Shown piece after piece: positions 20,880 through 29,310 of a stretch of 29,310 bases of DNA (its first letter is position 1; each line of letters begins with the position of its first letter). Both the position numbers and the translations under genes were made by a program. Source of the stretch: Zygnema cylindricum. Lineage: Eukaryota; Streptophyta; Zygnematophyceae; Zygnematales; Zygnemataceae. The notes under the pieces were generated by a model. That model made no database searches and was not told the origin of the DNA. It saw only the letters and a program-made list of their open reading frames with translations. The stretch covers positions 1-29,310 of the forward strand of contig JBBHKE010001616.1 in NCBI GenBank assembly GCA_037447655.1. The letters are read 5' to 3'.

Positions 20880-21421
20880 TACACCGCGCATCGTTATTAG
20901 TGTCAAATTTTAAATAGTGTGGAAGTAAATATACCGTCATTGACGCTAATTAAGATTTTTTATTTTTTTTTTAAAAAGGTGTATTCTAATTTCGGCGTTT
21001 ATGCTAATTTGGGAACAGCAAAAATTGAATATTCGTTGTATGATTATATATATTAATATATGTATCCGTACAAAATATTAAAAATCGTACGCCGTCGTGA
21101 AATTTAAATATTCGTACATTCAAGACTAATTTACGTGTCAGAACAATCCCGTTTTTTTGGCGCACGATCCTATGCGTGAGCGTCCGATTTAACTATTTTT
21201 TTGTAAAACTTTCACTAGAAAAATTACATTTATGTACGGACTGACATAGACCGTACACCACACTATTTACATGTTATTGTAATTCGTCCTTTACGCTATT
21301 CTGTACGGTATTTAATTAAAGTCAAGGAAAAATTAAAATCATGTATCCTATTTGAGGAAAAAAATAAAAAATTTAAGAACCCAAATTAGTGTCGTTGACA
21401 CTAATAACGATACGCGGTGTA
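20880..21421. mobile_element. 542-bp MITE, TACACCGCGAATCG family
   Basis: The left end TACACCGCGCATCGTTATTAG followed by TGTC (20880-20904) and the complement of the right end (21397-21421) agree at 24 of 25 positions. The interior carries GACCGTACACCACACTATTTA (near 21249), a word shared with the element near 4500. It starts exactly 3 bp after the preceding MITE. Confidence 0.8.
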
Positions 21422-21423
21422 CT

Positions 21424-21590
21424 TACCCGTAGCTATTACTGTTAATGTTTTTTTTCGCCACTTAAAACATCTTTTCCTCGTACACACTTGCTGGATTGTT
21501 AGACGGTCGAGATTGAAATACAAGATTCTCACTTTCAGATCGGCGGTGCTTAGTCGATAATCGGAGAAGTGTGCACGCGCAATAGACGTT
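21424..21590. mobile_element. Half copy of the 10916-11455 fold-back MITE
   Basis: Starts within a few bases of the preceding MITE (ACCCGTAGCTATTACTGTTAATG, T-run, CGCCACTTAAAACATC). It then follows the interior of the 10916 element: TGCTGGATTGT, GATTGAAA, GATTCTC, GGCGGT, ATCGGA. The right arm is lost or replaced. Confidence 0.65.
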
Positions 21591-21978
21591 TGCCTCGGAG
21601 CCCGATAACCGTTACCAGCGGCAGCCACGCCAGGCGCACAGCGGCATGTCCGTTGCCACTCACGATTCGCGGGTCGTCGCGTCGGTTTCAAAAAGTACGT
21701 TCATCACCCAAAAGCAGGCGTTGGATGAGCCGATGGAGCGCAGCCGTACAACCACGGTCTCTCCTGCAAACTTCATCTCGACCGTTGGCATGGAAAATTT
21801 TACACGTTTTCGGTATCGAAAATTTGCATAGAGAGAATCGTATTGGTGCGATTACTGAGGAAATATTTTCTGTATCGTACGATACACTATCATTTTTCTT
21901 TTTTCCCGAGGCCTGTACCGACCTTTTTGCACCTGTTTCGAATAGCGTCATTTTTTGTTCGATGTACATCCCTAGTAA
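21591..21978. other. Intergenic, no gene seen
   Basis: Overlapping frames on both strands, up to 150 codons, run from the MITE fragment into the next repeat and show no known similarity. Confidence 0.4.
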
Positions 21979-22818
21979 CAGAGGTCGCAAACGGTCAACC
22001 GAAACCGTGACCGACCGTTAACCGACCGCCCGCGCTGGATCCGGAACGGATTCGGTTGCCAAATTTTGGGGGTCGGTCGGTTACAGTCGGTTACATTCGG
22101 TCAAACAAAAAACCAAAAACTTTTTTTTTCCAACATTATGATTCTTTGTACTTTTCGTATCGTGGAAGTACGTGGCATCATGATTAGCGTCGTAAATCTC
22201 ACACGGTACCAACACTATTTATTTCGCGAATCTTACAAAAAGATAAGGGTCACAAATCGTAATGTATTGTAAAGTGTTAATTATGCACTTTATGCGGTGT
22301 TTCCAAAAATATGTCAAATTATTATATCAATATAACGCGACAGATCGTAATTATTGGTTTATGGTTTGTACGGCAAACTCTACAGACCGGGTCGATTGAG
22401 TCGATGTTCCATCACGTAGAGTCTGTAAGGCACGTGTTCTAAATTGACTGGCGCCACGCAGGCTACGATCCGATATTGAATATCTTTCAAATTTTTAGCA
22501 CCGGCAAACTTAAGTTCAAATCTTGACTTGCGTACCATGTACCTGCATACGAAGTAATCATACGACAAAAGTTTTATACTTTTTGCAGACGCCAGTCTGT
22601 ACGCCAGCTCATTTTTTAGGGTTTCAGTTTTCGAACATAACGAAAGTCCTTTGAGAGAAATAGTGTGACGAACAAAAGTTACCGAAAATAGCGTGACGAG
22701 GGAATGTTACAAAATTTCGTTTTTATTTTCGGTTGTATTTTGGAAACCGCGTGTCATGTGCAAATCTTAAGATTTTTCGTTGGTTTTCCATCATGACACG
22801 TGCTTAATCGTCCAACGT
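21979..22818. mobile_element. hAT-related repeat, copy A
   Basis: Begins with the hAT-like end CAGAGGTCGCAAACGGTC and matches copy B at 23713-24671 almost base for base over long stretches (for example 22150-22340 and 22380-22818). The ends of similarity are 21979 and 22818. There is no coding frame. Near its right end CGTGTCATG and CATGACACG form a small hairpin. Part of it resembles the 5' leader of the transposase gene at 24930-25035, so it may be a non-autonomous derivative. Confidence 0.75.
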
Positions 22819-23712
22819 TTAGTCGACTTTATACTTTAAAACAGTACTGGAATAGAACTCAAGCTCTTACTGGCTAATAGAAACATAGAAAAAAAAACCA
22901 AGGAACTACCCTGAAAATTATCAATATCTGAGATACAAGAGAAAAAAAGAATGGCTACCCTCGACAACCTAAGGCAGAATAGCGAACTTCTGACGCTGAA
23001 ACTTTCGCTTCCTGTTTCGTTGGATGACAAAAGCGTCGCAGTAAAGTTTTTCGTACTTGCGATCGTCCACATAAACTATCGCAGAATGACTTAATCGGAC
23101 GGTCGAAACATGCGTGACGAATTTTGCTGTTCGACTACCAGAAGTACAGAATTACACAATTGTCCTATTAAGAATCTTCTAATTTCAGGGCCCGTTTAGC
23201 CATTCCATTATCGAGAGTCGTCACTCGTCAGTAACCAGTCGTCACTCCTTTTGGCAGTTTGTACAACATTCAAATTAATTCCATTTTCAAAAATTTCGAA
23301 ATTTGAATTTCAGAATTTCAAATTTCCAATTTTGGTGTTTCTCCCTAAGGAGGCGTTCCGTGCCAGGTCCCAAGACGTTACACCAGTGACTGTTTCAATT
23401 TTCTGACGCGAATCCTTTGGGAACGATTCGGCATGCGATTTTATATTATGCATTATATATTGAACTATTCATGATTTTGCGATGCGACGCGATGTATCGT
23501 CGAAAAATAAGCATTTCCATTACTGTGCTACTGTAGAATCTTGCAACTTTTTGGCCCCGTAGGGGTGCCGAAGACGTCCACGTCGCCCGTTTTACTTGTA
23601 CTCTTGTAATGTCCTAATTATACTCCGCTATGTCGATATCCTGGTATTACATCCAAATATCCAATCATCCATCGCGTTCCCCTGATATTCAATATCGGGT
23701 TTGTTAACTTGG
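22819..23712. other. Unique spacer between copies A and B
   Basis: 894 bp of AT-rich DNA without a recognised gene. The word GTCGTCACTC occurs twice near 23218-23246. Confidence 0.4.
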
Positions 23713-24671
23713 CAGAGGTCGCAAACGGTCAACCGAAACCGTGACCGACCGATAACCGACAGCCCGCGCCGGATCCGGAACGGATTCGGTTGCCAAATTT
23801 TGGGGGTCGGGCGGTTAAGGTCGGTTGACTCACCAGGAAAAAAAAACGGTCGGTTACGGTCGGTTACATTCGGTCAAACAAAAAACCAAAAAAAATGAAA
23901 ATTTTGTACTTCTTTTTTCCAACATTATTGTTCTTTGTACTTTTGGTATCGTGGAAGTACGTGGCATCGTGATTAGCGTCGCAAATCTCACACGGTACTA
24001 ACACTATTCATTTCGCGAATCTTACAAAAAGATAAGGGTCGCAAATCGTAATGTATTGTAAAGTGTTAATTATGCACTTTATGCGGTGTTTCCAAAAATA
24101 TGTCAAATTATTATATCAATATAACGCGACAGATCGTAATTATTGACTTAGGGTGAAGTTCCATCATACGTTTCTGTAATTGCACGGCAAACTCTACAGA
24201 CCGGGTCGATTGAGTCGATGTTCCATCACGTAGAGTTTGTAAGCCACGTGTTCTAAATTGACTAGCACGCAGGCTACGATCCGATATTGAATATTTTCAA
24301 ATTTTTAGCACCGACAAACTTAAGTTCAAATCTTGACTTGCGTACCATGTACTTGACAAACTTAAGTTCAAATCTTGACTTGCGTACCATGTACCTGCAT
24401 ACGAAGTAATCATACGACAAAAGTTTTATACTTTTTTCAGACGCCAGTCAGTACGCCAGCTCATTTTTTAGGGTTTCAGTTTTCGAACATAACGAAAGTC
24501 CTTTGAGAGAAATAGTGTGACGAACAAAAGTTACCGAAAATAGCGTGACGAGGGAATGTAACGAAATTTCGTTTTTATTTTCGGTTGTATTTTGGAAACC
24601 GCGTGTCATGTGCAAATCTTAAGTTTTTTCGTTGGCTTTCCATCATGACACGTAGCTTAATCGTCCAACGT
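23713..24671. mobile_element. hAT-related repeat, copy B
   Basis: Same start (CAGAGGTCGCAAACGGTC) and same end (ATCGTCCAACGT) as copy A, with extra DNA near 23826-23850 and 24147-24178. It also has a 42-bp tandem duplication, units 24313-24354 and 24355-24396, each beginning GACAAACTTAAG. Flanking 8-mers differ from those of copy A, as expected for separate insertions. Confidence 0.75.
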
Positions 24672-24681
24672 GTCACTATTT

Positions 24682-24740
24682 TTTTTTTCTGTAACTGCCA
24701 ACCCACCACCTCTAGGTGGGTTGACAGTTACAGAAAAAAA
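24682..24740. repeat. Near-perfect hairpin, 26-bp stem
   Basis: Left arm 24682-24707 (T-run, CTGTAACTGCCAACCCACC) pairs with right arm 24715-24740 (GGTGGGTTGACAGTTACAG, A-run) at 25 of 26 positions, with a 7-nt loop. It starts 10 bp after the end of copy B and is absent at the end of copy A. Confidence 0.85.
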
Positions 24741-24929
24741 TGAAGCGAACTCCTCGCAGATGAACATCCGACGGCCAGTATTCCAAGAATTTCGGAGAGT
24801 ATCGGAAAGATTCTCTGTAATGTTGTTTTTCGTATAAAAACAAAATAGGCGGTACAATTTGGTACGCAGGGTCGCGAAATTCTGTAAACTACGCCACTTT
24901 TCGCCTGATGGAAAGTCACCCTTACTCAT
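24741..24929. other. Spacer, no gene seen
   Basis: A 90-codon minus-strand frame covers the hairpin and this spacer and has no recognised similarity. Confidence 0.35.
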
Positions 24930-25194
24930 ACATCGTACATTATTGCAAAGTGCTAATTATGCGTTTTATACCGCGTTTCCACAAATATATCATATTATTA
25001 TGTCAATGTCACTCGACATGTAATCATTATTAGTTAATAAATCAGCGGAAATCAAATTATTACGTCAATTTCCCAAGACAAATCCTAATTATTAGCTTAC
25101 TCACATGTTTCAAACAATAAATCGATAAATGGGAATGCTATTTAAGTTAAGAAAACTTGACCACAATTCAAACAAAACCTAGTCATACACCAAA
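24930..25194 (+). promoter_or_regulatory. 5' region of the hAT transposase remnant
   Basis: 24930-25035 is a diverged copy of the part of A and B around 24045-24145 (GCAAAGTGCTAATTATGC, CCGCGTTTCCA-AAATAT, TATTATGTCAAT). This links those repeats to the transposase-bearing element. The rest is A-rich DNA up to the start codon. Confidence 0.5.
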
Positions 25195-26300
25195 ATGGAC
25201 AAAAGCAATCTCGCTTCTCTTAAAACTACAATCCAAAACCAGCTTCAAAAATATAAAAATGGTGAAACTGCTCAGTATTACCTAGTGAAAGAATGCAGGG
25301 CCACTTCAAGTTGTTGGAAAAAATTTGAACATGTATATGAAACTAAAACATCAAACAAAAACATAGTACAGGGGGGAGGGTTAGTGGCTTATAATACATG
25401 TTTCGTGATTTATCAATTCAAGTCAACAAACGGTACTTCAACAATTAACACTCACACATGTTTAGCTTTGGGCGACATGGAAAGTTTTAGAAGAATTATT
25501 CGTAATTTTCTTTCAAAAACGGAGGCGAAAACGAGTGACCGAAAAAAAATTGCGAAAATGGTGGCGTTGATGTGTTGCGAGGACCTTCGACCATTTTCGA
25601 TGGTCGACGGTTCAGGTATGATTTATTTTGAATTCCATTTAGGATGGCGTTAATGTATATGTCATTATAACTTGTTTTGTTAATAAATTTATATTATTGA
25701 GCTTCGTTACTATTTTCTTACCTATAATTTATATTCATACGCTTATTTTTATTTTTTTATTATTTTTTGGTTTGTCATGATGTTATTTTGATATAAACCT
25801 TATTTATTGATCATGGTTAATAATTGTATGCTATTTTCTTATTCTTTTTTTTTTGTTCCCAGGTTTTCAAGCATTTTGTCAAGCATTATTTGATGTTGGT
25901 GTTTCGTCCAACAAAAGTGTTAATATCAACCAACTACTCCCGTCCGCCAATGACTTAAAAAACTACATTATATCTTTTGCCAAAGATATTCGTAGTTTGA
26001 TCATCCCAAAACTTAAAGAAAATATTGATAACAATATTTTCGTCGCATTTGCGACCGATCTCTGGACCGAGACAATAAAAAGAATCTCATTCATCTCATT
26101 AACGGCTCATTTTATTGACAAATAATTTAAAATTCATGCTCGGACACTTCAAGTCGATCATTTTTCGGAGGTAAAACATACCGCAGAAAATGTTTTAACG
26201 GCTTTCGAAAATTGTTTCACCAATTTTGAATTGTCCAATTTTGATGTTTTGGCAAATAGTTGCGTTGTTGTGAGCGACAGTGGCTCTACCATGTGTGCAA
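25195..26300 (+). pseudogene. hAT-superfamily transposase, truncated and broken
   Basis: Exon 1 is 25195-25615 (donor TCAG|GTATGA). A 247-bp intron follows, and exon 2 starts at 25863 (acceptor TTCCCAG|GTTTTC). Residues 30-95 resemble a BED-type zinc finger with WKKF upstream and TCF..GTST..THTC. The expected first Cys is Tyr (VAYNTC), one base change from Cys. The RNase H-like core follows: FATDLWTE contains the likely first catalytic Asp (206). A TAA at 26123-26125 (codon 228) interrupts it; the same frame then stays open and reaches VVSDSGSTMC with the likely second Asp (279). The catalytic Glu and the C-terminal dimerisation region are missing, because the gene is cut at 26300 where TGTTGATATT begins. 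It cannot encode an active enzyme. hAT transposases cut and paste elements with 8-bp duplications, matching the MITE at 11122. Confidence 0.85.
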
Positions 26301-27190
26301 TGTTGATATTTGAGTTTTTTCTAGATCAGTATTAAGATTGAAAATAGCATAGGCAGTCTGCCAGTAACACTCTTCTCCAAGCCCCCACACTTGTCGTGGT
26401 CACTGAAGTAAGGATAACGAGCTAGAGCCATGGTTGCCTAAAGCTCACTAGAGAAGACAAGGGGGGAATTAGGTAGATTTACCAAAAGATACTTGACGGA
26501 CCTATGAATTGATATTGGTACCTGCCGTCTGTCAAGTCAACCGCAACCGGTAGCTTTGTCCGTTTAGTATAGGACTAGTGCTAATGTATAATGGGTTTGA
26601 TACGTATTTAAACATGTACACGTAGGTTTTTTCAATTTAACTAGATTACGGTTTATAGGGCATAGAAATTATTGTACTATTAAGTACCAGACGAAACAAA
26701 TAGTACGGACATTTGCTTCAACGGTCCGTATTAAATACCGATATCAATCGGACAGCCGTGGCTAGCGCCGGCTTCGCGGAAAGGACAATTTGGCGGTTTG
26801 CAGACTCCGCCAAACTCAATGACACATGGCAACATCACACGGGTTTACGGAATCTTCGGAATAAAAGGCAACAAATCCGGATGTGACAAATGTCGCATTA
26901 TAGCGACGTCGTACACTTTCCGTACACAAACAACTCCGACATCTGTACTTTCTTGTACGGTACAGTCTTGTGATTGGTCAGTACCTCAGTACTAAGGGGG
27001 GTTTAGAGAGGGGTTTAGGACTTAGAATGTTTTGGGTAGGTAGCCGCCTCTCCTAGGGAGCATCTTGTATAAAAGGCAAACTTTGGACAGCAATAACTAT
27101 AAACTCAGTTGACCAAATTCAGTGATTATTTTTCCTGTGGACTCAGGGGAGTCCACGCTACATAGAGGTGTGATAGGTCAAAGTGTTTGC
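26301..27190 (+). mobile_element. Probable 5' LTR and leader of a Copia element
   Basis: The transposase frame stops abruptly at TGTTGATATT; TGTTGA is a common LTR start. An inverted CCAAT box (ATTGG near 26973) and a TATAAAA at 27068-27074 precede a pyrimidine-rich stretch ending CCTGTGGACTCAGG (near 27135), then the gag remnant. I could not find a standard initiator-Met primer binding site, a matching 3' LTR or a clear LTR end, so the exact limits are inferred. Confidence 0.5.
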
Positions 27191-27367
27191 TTGTCAGGGT
27201 GGCTGCATTTCTAATGGAAAGTAAAAGTGGGGAATGTTATCCAAAACGCATATTTTAACTTCGCATTCTGTGGTGGAACTGAGCACACAAAAAGTCTTAT
27301 TTCACAGGGGTGAAGCTGTATTGGGGTTATGATTGTCAAGGGGTCAATCATTTGGATTTTTTTTAAA

Positions 27368-28438
27368 ATGGAGTCGGCACAATCAAGATTAGCTTCTTTT
27401 GATTTGCGAATTCTGTGTGGCAATAGAGCCTATAGAATTACATGTTATGGGCCCACCATCTAGGGTGCATATGTTTGGTGGAAGAAACTTCACTTATTGG
27501 GAGTTCACGATTGAGGGATTGCTTTTTGAAAAGCACTTATGGGGAATTGTTTCGGGACAAGTGAGGTGTCCACCACCGGGCTTTGGAGGAACTCACTATG
27601 GAGAATCATATGGGGCTTTCCAGAAAACCTACCGGAGTAAGATGCAACAGAAGGTGAAGGGAAAATCATAACCATGGAAGGGGGAAAAGGGGAAAAGGAT
27701 AAAGGGACACCGATGGTGAGGGGAGCTAGGCTCTCGGCTACGGTTCCACTTGTGGGGATCATAACTGAACAAAAAACTGAAGAAAATGATAGAAAAATTT
27801 GGTAATATAAAAACACCATAGCAAAACATCTCATACTTAGATATGTGTCTAAGTCCATAGCTATCACTCTTTTAAATTTTACCAAGTCTTCGGATATCTA
27901 GGAAACACTAATTTAGTTTCTTAAGAGTGAAACTTTACAGAGGCAGCAATCAGTAAAATAGGAAATAGAGGCCAATGTTTATAAAGGCGTAAGCATGATA
28001 GAGTTTTGCAATAATATTGTTGCACTATATGTTGAGCTTGCTAGTGCGGGATATGTGGAATCTGAGGAGAGAAAGATTAATACACTAATCATGAAGCTTC
28101 TAGATGAGTACGAAGACATTATTTACCGTATGCAGGAAATGGATGGCTCTTCATGGACTTGGAGCATTACCATGGGGATAATTTTTGTGAGGGATAGCAC
28201 TTTGGAGCTTCGTCGAGGAAGTGACAAGGTGAGTGCATTTACAGCTGACGGTGACTAGAGGAATCGTGATGTGAGGAATGGCGGTGACGAGCCGAAGCGT
28301 GATAAGAGGAAAAACGACAAAGGTAAACCTTATCGGAACTTTGGTGGAAAGAGAGGGAGAGGAAAAAAAAGGGGAGCTTTGAAAAAAGGGGTTTGCTTCT
28401 TTTGTAGAGAACCGGGTCACTATATGGAGGAGTGTCAG
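27368..28438 (+). pseudogene. Copia-type gag remnant with zinc knuckle
   Basis: Fragments lie in two frames. An ATG at 27368 opens a short frame. The frame at 27399-27671 has FGGRNFTYWEF...LLFEKHLWGIVSGQ, the conserved N-terminal gag pattern of plant Copia elements. A stop-ridden stretch (27672-27994) still carries gag-like words. The frame from 27995 (IEFCNNIVALYVELASAG, then LIMKLLDEYED) is broken by TAG at 28256-28258. It then continues in the same frame to a CX2CX4HX4C knuckle, CFFCREPGHYMEEC (28394-28435). No protease, integrase or reverse transcriptase follows. Similarity stops just after the knuckle, where hAT-terminus-like DNA begins. Stops and a frame change show it is dead. Confidence 0.85.
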
Positions 28439-28513
28439 ATTTTGAAAAAATAAATTTGTCGGTTTCGGGCATCTAAAATTGAGTATCTTAAATTTTGACC
28501 TTTTCGACCTCTG
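28438..28513. mobile_element. hAT-like right terminus
   Basis: ATTTTGAAAAAA, TTGTCGG, TTTCGGG, AATTTTGACC and CGACCTCTG follow the order seen at 20590-20648. The complement of the end, CAGAGGTCGAAAAGGTC, resembles the CAGAGGTCGCAAACGGTC starts of copies A and B. The flanking 8-mers (CTTAGGGC here; TAACTTGG and CCTAGTAA at B and A) do not match, so it cannot be paired with either with confidence. Confidence 0.65.
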
Positions 28514-28893
28514 CTTAGGGCTCCATTTCGATGCTCCTCGCTTGCCGATATATCGGTGTATCGATGCGGCTTGGCTTTGCGCATTGCGTTAATGTCGGAT
28601 CCACGTATCGATATGGTTTTTTATGCGTACTCCAGTTCAATTCCTATCAGTTTCACCATCATTTTTGTAAACATAACTAATTTTTACGACAATTTTTAAT
28701 GCATTTGCCTATCTTCTCTCGACTCTCGTGGTCTTTAAATGTATTTTTTTTTTCAGTTCCCTTTTGTACCCTGATATGAATTCCTTAGGAATTTTCGTAA
28801 TAAAGATAATTACGACCTTTGTACCATCTCGTGGCCATGAGGTTGTCATTGGGCGACGGCCGCTTCACACGTGAGAGGTCTTGAACGGCTACA
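28514..28893. other. Intergenic, no gene seen
   Basis: Contains inverted words around CGATATATCGGTGTATCGAT (28554-28573). No gene recognised. Confidence 0.4.
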
Positions 28894-28971
28894 ACACCGC
28901 GAATCGCTATTAGCGTCTAAGGGTATGTCCCCATGTACTTCTAACTTAGCGAACTTACTTTGTATTTTAGC
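28894..28971. mobile_element. Partial TACACCGCGAATCG-family end
   Basis: CACCGCGAATCGCTATTAGC starts at 28895 and runs into the 19064-type dispersed repeat (28917-28971). No matching right end lies in the window. Confidence 0.6.
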
Positions 28972-28995
28972 GCGGATCCGGCGGACCCGCTTTCC

Positions 28996-29230
28996 GACAG
29001 AACATCCTCCCGGTAACCATGTACCTCCAGATCTGGCCTATTTTGTCTTTTCCTCCTACATTTTCGTCTTTTCCTCCTACATTATGCGACAGAACATCCT
29101 CCCGGTAAACATGTACCTCCGGATCTGGCCTATTTTGTCTTTTCCTCCTACATTTTTGTCTTTTCCTCCTACATTACGCGACATACGCGACAGAACATCC
29201 TCCCGGTAACCATGTACCTCCGGATCTAGC
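28996..29230. repeat. Tandem repeat, 92-101-bp units, about 2.4 copies
   Basis: Units start at 28996, 29088 and 29189 with GACAGAACATCCTCCCGGTA. Each full unit contains two subrepeats of GTCTTTTCCTCCTACATT. The second unit is longer by 9 bp (an extra ACATACGCG). The third stops after GGATCTAGCC. Confidence 0.92.
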
Positions 29231-29310
29231 CTGCGGCCGCTGTCAACAGCACGCACATTGGCGAAACCACAGGTGTGACCCCCCTATGTCATCACTAGCT
29301 CCCCTGCTCT
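29231..29310. other. Window end, no feature seen
   Basis: GC-richer sequence after the tandem repeat; nothing recognised in 80 bp. Confidence 0.3.

Noticed and set aside
21979-24671. Copies A and B as the two LTRs of one retrotransposon
   Set aside because: They begin CAGAGGTCG and not TG, the 894-bp interior has no gag or pol, and similarity to hAT termini explains the start better.

Overview
This window looks like nuclear DNA from a eukaryote of the plant lineage (streptophyte alga or early land plant; the exact group cannot be resolved from sequence alone). The evidence is a single spliced housekeeping gene with GT..AG introns of 0.5-1.4 kb, a hAT transposase remnant that itself carries an intron, a Copia-type gag remnant, many short inverted-repeat elements (MITEs), long purine-rich microsatellites and two minisatellites. 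Nothing prokaryotic (operons, ribosome binding sites, CRISPR) was seen.

The one intact gene is RPP30, the p30 protein subunit of RNase P/RNase MRP, on the + strand at 11897-17706. Six coding exons could be joined by reading conserved protein blocks across consensus splice sites. They give an uninterrupted 433-codon product: an RNase P p30 domain of about 260 residues plus a basic, Ser/Lys-rich tail of about 170 residues encoded by the last exon.

Layout: 1-5.58 kb is AT-rich intergenic DNA made of degenerate dispersed repeats, including two copies of a MITE family whose terminus reads TACACCGCGAATCG. 5.58-10.05 kb is low-complexity DNA: G-rich tracts, a poly-T run, a 31-bp minisatellite of 37 units (6340-7486), a GA dinucleotide tract, a TA-rich tract and a GGGAGA hexamer tract. 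10.4-11.5 kb holds dispersed repeats and a MITE with a second, hAT-type MITE inserted in it, with a perfect 8-bp target duplication. 11535-11704 is a 17-bp minisatellite of ten units just upstream of RPP30. 11.9-17.7 kb is RPP30. 18.5-24.7 kb is a dense nest of MITEs, long inverted repeats and an 840/959-bp direct duplication. 25.2-28.5 kb is a decayed hAT transposase gene cut by a Copia-like LTR and leader, then a broken gag, which ends abruptly at a hAT-type terminus. 28.5-29.3 kb ends in a 92-101-bp tandem repeat.

No new multigene system was found. The most distinctive signals are structural: elements of the TACACCGCGAATCG family that abut one another with a constant 3-bp spacer, the nested insertions whose order can be read from target duplications, and the gag/hAT-terminus fusion.
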